From contig JAJRSV010000082.1 in assembly GCA_024278655.1 (NCBI GenBank), forward strand, positions 1 through 5,897: a stretch of DNA of 5,897 bases, in the 5' to 3' direction. Positions 1-5,897 of the stretch are shown here, piece after piece. Position numbers and translations under genes: made by a program. This DNA comes from Bacteroidota bacterium (lineage in GTDB: Bacteria > Bacteroidota > Ignavibacteria > Ignavibacteriales > Ignavibacteriaceae). Under the pieces are notes generated by a model that did no database searches, was not told the origin of the DNA, and saw only the letters and a program-made list of their open reading frames with translations. Within the stretch, counting starts at the first letter, position 1. Every line of letters starts with the position of its first letter.

Positions 1-972
1 ACTAACGATTATAATATTTTTATCGTAAGCATCAACGTAAAGATTTTCGCCGTACTGAATGGAAAGGAGAAAAGCCGGTTCGATCGGAATAAACATCAAA
101 ACAAAATCAAGCGAACCTTCATCGAACAGGTTTTGATATTTTTTATCTGATAATTCTTTGATATGCTTTTTAACAGAATTTATGAACGACTTAAGCTGCA
201 CGCTTTGTTCTTCTTCCGAATCAGCAGAGACAAATCTTTCGTAATTGGTAAGCGATACTTTCGAATCGATAATTATCTTTTTCCCTTCGGGCAGATTAAC
301 GATTACATCAGGACGCTTTCTTCCATCTTCTGTAGTAAATGATTCCTGCACGGTGTACTCTTCGCCTTTCCTTAAACCCGAACGTTCGAGAATTCTTTCG
401 AGCTGTATTTCTCCCCAGTCACCCTGTGCTTTTGTATCGCCCTTTAATGCTTTTACTAAATTTTGTGCATCCTGGCTCATCTGCTGATTGAGTTCTTTAA
501 GCATTTCAAGCTGTTGCCGGAGTGAGGCATTTCGGTCGATGCTTTCTTTTGTGTTCTGCTCAACTTTTCTTTCGAATTCCGTAATCTTCTCTTTTAACGG
601 ATCGAGTATTTCCATCAAGTTGTTTTTGTTCTGTTCGGTAAATTTGCTGCTTTTCTCTTCGAAGATTTTATTGGCAAGATTCTCAAACTCCTTAATGAAC
701 TTTTCCTGCAAATCTTCAATTTCACTTTTCTGCTCGGCAAGTTTTTCCTGAAGGTTATCGTATTCGGTTTTAAGAGAAGAAAGTTGTGAGTTGAGATTAA
801 TTACTTTTTCGCGTTCTTCGTTTAGATTCGTTTCCAGTTCTTTATTTGTTTCTTCGAGCAGTTTATTTCTTTCATCCAGCCGCCCGGTTTCACTTTTACT
901 TTTTAGCGATTTAATGAACCAGCCAATTGAAATTCCAATTAATAAACTTGCAAGTAAATAAAGTGGATCCAT
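1..972 (-). CDS. rmuC: RmuC family DNA recombination-limiting protein (3' end cut by window edge)
   Basis: The frame is open from an ATG at 972 to the left edge and gives 324 residues with no stop, so the C-terminus (about 100 residues, judging from E. coli RmuC of about 475) is missing. Residues 4-20 form one hydrophobic N-terminal membrane anchor. Residues 25 to about 170 are rich in Glu, Lys, Gln and Leu and look like a long coiled coil. The family core follows: GDTKAQGDWGE at 178-188, then LERILERSGL. A nuclease-like PD-(D/E)xK pattern has P221-D222 and D236-S-K238. The visible end, YDKNIIIVS, fits the region before the family's SPTTL segment. RmuC proteins are known to limit inversions and rearrangements at repeats; the nuclease role is predicted from the fold. 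The start is fixed by an in-frame TAA two codons upstream. The ribosome site is weak (GAAAGAG, about 10 bases upstream). The gene lies 53 bases after hutH in the same direction, so it may be co-transcribed. Identity is secure. Confidence 0.95.
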   Translation of the reverse strand, partial: MDPLYLLASLLIGISIGWFIKSLKSKSETGRLDERNKLLEETNKELETNLNEEREKVINLNSQLSSLKTEYDNLQEKLAEQKSEIEDLQEKFIKEFENLANKIFEEKSSKFTEQNKNNLMEILDPLKEKITEFERKVEQNTKESIDRNASLRQQLEMLKELNQQMSQDAQNLVKALKGDTKAQGDWGEIQLERILERSGLRKGEEYTVQESFTTEDGRKRPDVIVNLPEGKKIIIDSKVSLTNYERFVSADSEEEQSVQLKSFINSVKKHIKELSDKKYQNLFDEGSLDFVLMFIPIEPAFLLSIQYGENLYVDAYDKNIIIVS

Positions 973-1025
973 CTTTTATAACTCTTTCACATAATATTGT
1001 TTTTAATATAAAGCAGTTGTTCTAA

Positions 1026-2522
1026 TTATTCCAAACTCCCAACTTCCTTTTCAACTTCCTCAAGTATTTCACACGATTGAACAAGTTCTTTCATTTTATT
1101 ATGATCGTTGTAAAGCGGTCTGTCGATATCAAGGAATTCAACATGCTTTCTTATAACTTCTTTAGCTTTTGCAACGCCCTTGCCTGTTTTATGATCGCGG
1201 AAATCAAGTGCCTGTGCGGCAGCCATAAATTCTATTCCCAATATACCATAAGCGTTATCCAAAATCTGCTGGTTTTTAAGTGCGGTATTCATTCCCATCG
1301 AAACAAAATCTTCCTGGTCAGCAGCAGCCGGAATGGACTGCATTGATGCGGGAGTGGAAAGAATTCTCTGCTCGACAATTAATGTATCGGCAGTGTACTG
1401 ACTTAACATCAGACCGGAAAACATTCCAGCACCTTTTGTTAAGAAGGCGGGCAGTCCGACACTTAACGCCGGATTGTTAAGACGGTTCATTCTTCTTTCA
1501 CTCATCACGCTTACCATTGTAACAGCTACACTAATCATATCCATCGGCAGTGAAACAGGTGAGCCCTGAAAGTTTGCACCTGTAAGTGCAAGTTTTTCTT
1601 CGGGGATGAAAACCGGATTATCGCCCACTCCGTTCAGTTCAATTTCTACTTGTTTGCGTGCATGTGCAACCGCATCGTGTGCAGCGCCTATTACCTGCGG
1701 AGTAGAACGCATCGAGTACGCATCCTGCACTTTATGTTTTATCTTGCCCGTTTGCAAATCACTTCCGGCAATGCATTTGCTTATAGAACGTGCACTCCTT
1801 ACAGCACCGGGGAACCCTCTTAAAATATGCAGCCGTTCGTCATAAGGTTTCATGTTAGCGTGCAGTGCTTCCAGACTCATCGATGCGGCAATCTCTGCCT
1901 GTTTAAGCCACCGGTTAATATCGTAAAGCTGAAGTGCACTTATTGCGGTTATAAAGTTGGAGCCGTTTATTGTTGCCAATCCATCGCGTGCATGTAAGCC
2001 GGGCACTTTTATTCCCGCTTTTTCGAATGCTACTTTGCCGGGTAATCGTTCGCCGTTATAGAATGCTTCGCCTTCGCCCATTAACAGCAATGCTATTTGA
2101 GACATCGGAGCTAAATCGCCGCAGGCACCAACCGAACCTTTCTGGCAAACAACGGGAATAACATTTTTGTTCAGCATTTCAATTAGTGTTAAGGTTATTT
2201 CGGGTCTTACACCCGAGTTACCGTGCGCGTGAACATTTATTCTTCCTGCAATTGCACCGCGAACATGTTCAATAGGCATCGGCTCGCCGATTCCCGCCGA
2301 ATGATTGTAGATAAGATATTTCTGAAACTCTTTAACTTGTTCGTCAGTTAACACAACTTCCGAAAATTCACCGATACCGGTGTTAATGCCGTACATAATT
2401 TCTTTTGCTTTAATTTTTTCTTCCAACATCGCACGGCAGGTTTTTATTCTCTCAACAGCTTCGTTGCTTAATTCTACCTTTTCGTTAAAGCGTGCTATTC
2501 TTACCAATTTTTCTATGGTCAA
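1026..2522 (-). CDS. hutH: Aromatic amino acid ammonia-lyase, probable histidine ammonia-lyase, with Ala-Cys-Gly MIO site
   Basis: The product has 498 residues, close to the family's usual ~510. It belongs to the MIO-dependent lyases, which remove ammonia from histidine (to urocanate), phenylalanine or tyrosine in the cytoplasm, usually as tetramers. Counting from TTG, visible active-site residues are Tyr44 (YGINTG), His74 (YNHSAG), the cofactor triad Ala133-Cys134-Gly135, Asn186 (INGSN), Gln266/Tyr269/Arg272 (VQDAYSMR), Phe318 (ANF) and Glu404 (DQEDFVSMG). Adding the nine codons upstream brings Tyr, His, Cys and Asn to 53, 83, 143 and 195, the numbers of Pseudomonas putida histidine ammonia-lyase. 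His at 83 and Glu at the 414 position favour histidine as substrate, but this is inference. Two oddities stand out. The triad has Cys for the usual Ser. The natural 5' end is split off by an in-frame TGA at 2523-2525, so the open frame begins at TTG 2522, which has no ribosome site of its own. It ends in TAA. No hutU, hutI or hutG is in view. Confidence 0.9.
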   Translation of the reverse strand: MTIEKLVRIARFNEKVELSNEAVERIKTCRAMLEEKIKAKEIMYGINTGIGEFSEVVLTDEQVKEFQKYLIYNHSAGIGEPMPIEHVRGAIAGRINVHAHGNSGVRPEITLTLIEMLNKNVIPVVCQKGSVGACGDLAPMSQIALLLMGEGEAFYNGERLPGKVAFEKAGIKVPGLHARDGLATINGSNFITAISALQLYDINRWLKQAEIAASMSLEALHANMKPYDERLHILRGFPGAVRSARSISKCIAGSDLQTGKIKHKVQDAYSMRSTPQVIGAAHDAVAHARKQVEIELNGVGDNPVFIPEEKLALTGANFQGSPVSLPMDMISVAVTMVSVMSERRMNRLNNPALSVGLPAFLTKGAGMFSGLMLSQYTADTLIVEQRILSTPASMQSIPAAADQEDFVSMGMNTALKNQQILDNAYGILGIEFMAAAQALDFRDHKTGKGVAKAKEVIRKHVEFLDIDRPLYNDHNKMKELVQSCEILEEVEKEVGSLE

Positions 2523-2549
2523 TCAGGAACCATCAAGAACGATAGACAT
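2523..2549 (-). other. Interrupted 5' end of hutH: ATG, eight codons, in-frame TGA
   Basis: Nine codons read MSIVLDGS followed by TGA, in the same frame as the 498-residue lyase that continues with LTIEKL. This matches the start of family members such as Bacillus subtilis HutH, which as I recall begins MVTLDGSSLT. The TGA therefore sits where a conserved Ser precedes Leu-Thr, and one base change (TCA to TGA) would explain it. The frame is the same on both sides, so this is a nonsense codon, not a frameshift. The following TTG could restart translation, losing only nine residues that contain no catalytic group. TGA is an ordinary stop here: the vWA-like gene and hflX both end in TGA. Confidence 0.85.
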
Positions 2550-2554
2550 TAATT

Positions 2555-2559
2555 CCTCC
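2555..2559 (-). promoter_or_regulatory. Strong Shine-Dalgarno site for the hutH ATG
   Basis: GGAGG lies five bases before the ATG at 2549. It is the only clear Shine-Dalgarno site in the window; the other starts have weak or no purine stretches. It shows that the ATG before the in-frame TGA is the evolved start of hutH, rather than the downstream TTG. Confidence 0.85.
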
Positions 2560-2576
2560 GTAGTTTAGATGAAATT

Positions 2577-2606
2577 TTAATATCGAAATTTAAGAATAGA
2601 TGTCGA
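2577..2606 (-). promoter_or_regulatory. Possible promoter for hutH (weak)
   Basis: In the 110-base gap before hutH, TCGACA (2601-2606, five of six matches to TTGACA) is followed after 18 bases by TATTAA (2577-2582, four of six to TATAAT). This would start a transcript with a short leader just before the GGAGG site. Matches of this quality are frequent in AT-rich DNA. If the organism is in Bacteroidota, its main sigma factor may prefer a different consensus (TTG / TAnnTTTG), which I do not see here. Confidence 0.22.
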
Positions 2607-2659
2607 GAAAAAAGAGGATTTATCAGGAAAGTTTTTAATGAAGAAGAACTGCCGGAAAA

Positions 2660-2962
2660 TTATTTGTCCGCATATTTATCGAACTTAATATCCCACTCCA
2701 TTACGCTCTCCAGAATAAGTATACCGTTTTTAATGAATGGATCATCTTTAAGAGTAATTCTTATTTCGCTTTCGTTCTCTGCCACGTAAATCATCACAAT
2801 TCTGTCGTAGTGAACAATCGGTCCTGACATAAGCACTTTTCCCTGCTTAAATAATTTGTTTATAAATTCTTTGTGTTCTGCCCAGTAATTTTGCTCTTCG
2901 CATTTTTTATTTTCTTGCCAGTTAGGACCCGGATCGCATAACAGTATAAAGTTCTTCTTCAT
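2660..2962 (-). CDS. YciI-like (YCII-related domain) small protein
   Basis: This 100-residue protein, of typical length for single-domain YciI relatives, fits the subgroup pattern PGPxW near the start (DPGPNW, 10-15), then a helix with EQ and His (His30), GKVLMSGP (42-48), and DDPFIKNG (73-80) with a closing Val-x-x-Trp (87-90). YciI proteins have a ferredoxin-like fold, and a conserved His/Asp pair has been proposed as an active site. His30 and Asp74 could be that pair here, by inference. No reaction can be assigned. No signal peptide or membrane segment is visible. The ATG at 2962 is the first start after an in-frame TGA and has no clear ribosome site. It begins 13 bases after the hflX stop, so it is probably translated from the hflX transcript. 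The stop is TAA. Confidence 0.82.
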   Translation of the reverse strand: MKKNFILLCDPGPNWQENKKCEEQNYWAEHKEFINKLFKQGKVLMSGPIVHYDRIVMIYVAENESEIRITLKDDPFIKNGILILESVMEWDIKFDKYADK

Positions 2963-2975
2963 TCGGATGTCTCAA

Positions 2976-4286
2976 TCAATTTAGTTTGTATTTTTTAACC
3001 GCACGTTTTTCGTTCTGAACTTTCTCCTTATTCATCATCTTGCGAATCTTTTCGGAGTTTTCTCTGCTTGTCCTGTATTTAATTGCTACCGACCGGTCAT
3101 CATATTTTTTTGATAACACTTCTGCTATAGAATGAATGTTTGCAATTAGTTTGTTTTCTTCTATCGGTAAGTTCACTTCTTCTTCAACATAAGATTTTTC
3201 GATAACGTTTACTAATTTTGTTTTCAGCTTCGAAATATTAATGCCTTTGCTTGCAGAAATAATTACACCATCGGGATACCTGTTACGTATATAAGCTATT
3301 TTACTTTTATCTTCGATTGCATCTACTTTATTGAATACCTTAATGTCAATCTTTGTGGCGCTGCCGAACTCCTTAAGAGTTTCATCGACGACTTTAAGCT
3401 GGTCTTCATAGTAAGGATGCGACATATCGATTATGTGAAGAATTATATCGGCATCTCTCACTTCGTTAAGCGTGCTTTTGAATGAAGCAATTAAATGAGG
3501 AGGAAGCTTACGGATAAATCCAACCGTATCGCTTATTAATACTTTTTGTTTGCTGTTCAACTCCATTGCGCGGGTTGTGGAATCTAAAGTAGCGAAGAGT
3601 TTGTCTTCGGCAAAAACATCGGCACTTGTAAGTAAGTTAAACAAGGTGGATTTGCCTGCGTTGGTATAACCCGCTAAAGATATGCGAACATAATTTTTTC
3701 TGCCGCTGCTTTGTGTTGCCCGCTGAGATTCTATCTTTTTCAATTTATCTTTCAGATGACTGATTCTGTTGCGAATCAACCGTCTGTCGGTTTCAATCTG
3801 TGTTTCACCGGGACCCTTCGTTCCGATTCCGCCGTACTGTTTCGAAAGGTGAGTCCATGCTCGCGTTAATCTCGGAAGCATATATTCGAGCTGTGCAAGT
3901 TCCACCTGCGTTTTTGCTTCTTTGGTTTTTGCACGAAGCGCAAATATATCAAGTATCAGTCCGCTGCGGTCGAGTATTTTTTTGTTGAACAGCTTTTCCA
4001 AATTTCTTACCTGAACGGGTGTAAGGTCATCATCAAATATTACGATGTCGATATCGTTAAACTCAACAAGCTGCGCAAGCTCTTCCGCTTTTCCTTTGCC
4101 GATATAGTAAGCGGGATCGAAACGGTTTTTCGATTGAACTATTTTGAAAACAGTATCGGCGCCCGCAGTGTTGGCAAGTTCCTCCAGCTCCGAGAGATGC
4201 TCTTCGGTTAAATCGCGGCTTGCCTCCCTCGGATTAATAGCAACGAGCATTGCACGCTCTTTTGTTTTTTTAGGTATTTCAATCAT
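2976..4286 (-). CDS. hflX: GTPase HflX
   Basis: The 436-residue product matches the family in length and motif order. An N-terminal HflX domain covers about residues 10-140 (including YYIGKGKAEEL at 60-70). The HflX linker signature GGIGTKGPGETQ is at 152-163, followed by a helical coiled segment to about 190. The GTPase domain shows G1 GYTNAGKST (206-214), the G2 threonine in FATLDSTTR (231-239), G3 DTVGF (253-257), G4 NKVD (319-322) and G5 SAS (344-346). A short C-terminal domain ends in a very basic tail (from about 411), richer in Lys/Arg than the rest. HflX binds the 50S subunit near the peptidyl-transferase centre and splits stalled or hibernating 70S ribosomes, especially in heat or antibiotic stress. 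Its ATG overlaps the upstream stop as ATGA, which implies translational coupling. It ends in TGA. Identity is secure. Confidence 0.97.
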   Translation of the reverse strand: MIEIPKKTKERAMLVAINPREASRDLTEEHLSELEELANTAGADTVFKIVQSKNRFDPAYYIGKGKAEELAQLVEFNDIDIVIFDDDLTPVQVRNLEKLFNKKILDRSGLILDIFALRAKTKEAKTQVELAQLEYMLPRLTRAWTHLSKQYGGIGTKGPGETQIETDRRLIRNRISHLKDKLKKIESQRATQSSGRKNYVRISLAGYTNAGKSTLFNLLTSADVFAEDKLFATLDSTTRAMELNSKQKVLISDTVGFIRKLPPHLIASFKSTLNEVRDADIILHIIDMSHPYYEDQLKVVDETLKEFGSATKIDIKVFNKVDAIEDKSKIAYIRNRYPDGVIISASKGINISKLKTKLVNVIEKSYVEEEVNLPIEENKLIANIHSIAEVLSKKYDDRSVAIKYRTSRENSEKIRKMMNKEKVQNEKRAVKKYKLN

Positions 4287-5897
4287 TCTTTTATTTCTGC
4301 TAATTCTTTTTTTGCACTTCTTGCAATTGTCATTTCAATTATTGCTAATATAAACGCGGCAAGTAGAAAGTACCGCCACAATTCGGAACCGAATCTTGCC
4401 TGAAGAATAACTTCCGAAATATTTTCGCTTAAGTCAATATTAATGTACGAACCGCCGAATCCAATCTCACTCAAATATGAATCAAAGCCGTCAGCATCAA
4501 TATACTTTGTTACCGATTCGGCAGGATCGAAATTAACGCTTATCGATTCCAAAAGTTTCTCGCCCGAAAATATCTTATAAATTCCCGCTTCATACGTATT
4601 AGAATATGAAATGAATTCCGTTGTTCCCTCGCTGCTTATGTTGATGAACTCTTCCTCTTTGTTCGGTTTAACTATTTTAATCTGAGGCAGGGTCATTTCC
4701 GAAACATTTATGTTCATCGGTTCGCCGGCAAGGTATTCCGCCCCTTTATCTTCGCCTGAAGAAAGATAATATGCCGACTTGTAAACCAACGGGGCAAAAA
4801 TACTTTTTAGCGGAAAATCACTCCACTTTAAAACCGGAGCGGTATTAAACAACAGCAGTTTGCCTTTACCTTTTTCGTATTCACTTAAAAACGACGAACC
4901 GTCAAGCAATCCGATAACTGTTTGCCCGCTTCCGGAAGGTTTTACTTTATAATACGAAAATATTTTGGGCGACTCTATTTCCTTCTTCTTATCTCTGAAA
5001 ATATTCTGAAATACCGGATGGTTAAAATCAACCCGGTTAAAATCGACATACAAATTTGAATTTACACCGGCTCGTACCAATTGTAATTTAACCGGCGGCA
5101 GCAATTTGCTAATCGAGTTTTTAAATGCCGCTTCATCAAACTCCGATGCCGGAAAAATAACAACTCCTTTTTCCTGGCTAATAAAATCCTCTATCTTTTT
5201 CTGTGCATTTACAAAATCATTTCCTACTATGAAAAGCACATCAATATCATCGAGTTGCGAGGTGCTTAATTGCTGCAGTTTCTTTTCACTTATTTTAAGT
5301 TCTCCGTCGGTGTTTCCGGAAAGCAATGCAAGCTTTAAAAACTTTATATCGGCTTTGCTGCCGTAAGCCAACATCACTTTAATTTTTTCCGGAATGTAGA
5401 AGGTCGTGTATCTGTAGTTATCATTAAGAATATCGTCATCTTCAATTTCCGCAACGGCATCAGTAAATCCTGTTGAGTTTACATCCGCATCAATTTTTAC
5501 CGAACCGGTTTCGCCCGGCTGTAGATTGATGCTTTGCTGTGCCGACCTCTCGCCGTTTAAGAATAACGATACAACCAGATTATCCGCCGGTTCGTTCGAA
5601 TAGTTTGTTACTTCGGCTGAAAACTTTACAGGTTTGTTTTTTTCGAAGATCTGAGTTTCAACCTTAAATTCATTCACTCCCAAATTAAACACATCTCTTC
5701 CCGAAAAGTTAAATGTATACAGCCGCACCTTTTCATCGAGCAGTTTGCTGAGATCAGTTATGTTGTTTTTATCGGCTATCCTGTTTTTCTGAAAATCGGA
5801 AAGCAGGTAAAGTTCCTTATTAAAATTTTTAGATTGAGAAATTATTTCAGAAGCTCTTATTACCGCGTCATTAATTGTTCCTGTAGCATCCGAAATA
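4283..5897 (-). CDS. BatA/vWA-like membrane-anchored protein (5' end cut by window edge)
   Basis: The frame is open from the right edge to a TGA at 4283, giving 537 residues; the true start lies beyond the window. The first ~56 residues look like the end of a von Willebrand factor A domain (KELYLLSDFQKN at 27-38). Then come a CARDB/Ig-like stretch (about 89-146, with an LNGERSAQQ-type strand and PGET), an alpha/beta glutaminase-like stretch (about 173-266, including DVLFIVGNDF), a segment WSDFPLKSIFAPLV (362-375) typical of BatA-domain proteins, a second Ig-like part (about 391-466) and one membrane helix (about 508-525, YFLLAAFILAIIEM) before a short charged tail. The missing N-terminus would be expected to carry BatA membrane helices and the metal-binding DxSxS. 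Proteins of this architecture are common in Bacteroidota and relatives; their function is not established, although Bat proteins were linked to aerotolerance. The end overlaps hflX by four bases. A GTG at 5728 lies mid-domain and is not the start. Confidence 0.8.
   Translation of the reverse strand, partial: ISDATGTINDAVIRASEIISQSKNFNKELYLLSDFQKNRIADKNNITDLSKLLDEKVRLYTFNFSGRDVFNLGVNEFKVETQIFEKNKPVKFSAEVTNYSNEPADNLVVSLFLNGERSAQQSINLQPGETGSVKIDADVNSTGFTDAVAEIEDDDILNDNYRYTTFYIPEKIKVMLAYGSKADIKFLKLALLSGNTDGELKISEKKLQQLSTSQLDDIDVLFIVGNDFVNAQKKIEDFISQEKGVVIFPASEFDEAAFKNSISKLLPPVKLQLVRAGVNSNLYVDFNRVDFNHPVFQNIFRDKKKEIESPKIFSYYKVKPSGSGQTVIGLLDGSSFLSEYEKGKGKLLLFNTAPVLKWSDFPLKSIFAPLVYKSAYYLSSGEDKGAEYLAGEPMNINVSEMTLPQIKIVKPNKEEEFINISSEGTTEFISYSNTYEAGIYKIFSGEKLLESISVNFDPAESVTKYIDADGFDSYLSEIGFGGSYINIDLSENISEVILQARFGSELWRYFLLAAFILAIIEMTIARSAKKELAEIKE

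Noticed and set aside
245..751. Two plus-strand open frames (245-487 and 488-751)
   Set aside because: They lie antisense to rmuC, whose minus-strand frame carries clear family motifs; the plus-strand products are Ser/Phe-rich and resemble nothing known.
973..1025. Promoter or terminator between hutH and rmuC
   Set aside because: The 53 bases are AT-rich but show no paired -35/-10 boxes and no GC-rich hairpin followed by a T run.
2523..2525. Selenocysteine or reassigned TGA in hutH
   Set aside because: TGA ends two other genes here, no convincing SECIS hairpin follows, and the family has Ser at this place, not Cys or selenocysteine.
1077..2568. Several plus-strand open frames across hutH
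   Set aside because: They are antisense shadows of a conserved lyase frame and have no recognisable product.
5020..5048. Short direct repeat GGTTAAAATCRAC (5020-5032 and 5036-5048)
   Set aside because: It encodes a repeated Val-Asp-Phe-Asn within the vWA-like protein and occurs only twice, so it is probably local protein sequence rather than a DNA element.
4283..5728. A 481-residue gene starting at GTG 5728
   Set aside because: The frame stays open upstream to the right edge and encodes the end of a vWA domain, so the GTG is an internal valine codon.

Overview
The window looks like an ordinary chromosomal stretch from an AT-leaning bacterium of the Bacteroidota / Ignavibacteriota / Chlorobiota type. 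This is an inference. It rests on a BatA-type von Willebrand-factor-A membrane protein, which is common in that group, and on the mostly weak Shine-Dalgarno sites. No rRNA or other phylogenetic marker is present to settle it. I found no CRISPR array, insertion sequence, tRNA, integrase or phage gene.

All five genes lie on the minus strand and are read from right to left. First comes the 3' part of a large BatA/vWA-like membrane-anchored protein, cut by the right edge. It overlaps hflX (ribosome-associated GTPase) by an ATGA. A 100-residue YciI-like protein follows 13 bases after hflX. After 110 bases comes an aromatic amino acid ammonia-lyase, most likely histidine ammonia-lyase (hutH). Another 53 bases leads to rmuC, cut by the left edge. 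The first three genes look co-transcribed. hutH may start its own transcript: it has the only strong ribosome binding site in the window and a weak promoter candidate. No gap exceeds 300 bases and I see no convincing terminator.

The most notable locus is hutH. Its natural reading frame begins at an ATG behind a GGAGG site and reads MSIVLDGS, then an in-frame TGA, then LTIEKL. Related lyases have a serine where the stop lies (G-x-S-L-T). The rest of the frame (498 residues) is intact. A TTG codon directly follows the stop, so the protein may be made by reinitiation, or the TGA may be a point mutation or sequencing error. The same enzyme has Ala-Cys-Gly instead of Ala-Ser-Gly at the site that cyclises into the MIO cofactor, while the other active-site residues I checked are present. 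No other histidine-degradation gene is in view.

The genes do not form one obvious pathway. HflX (ribosome splitting) and RmuC (limits DNA rearrangement) are housekeeping or stress functions, the lyase is metabolic, and the YciI-like and vWA proteins have no assignable reaction.
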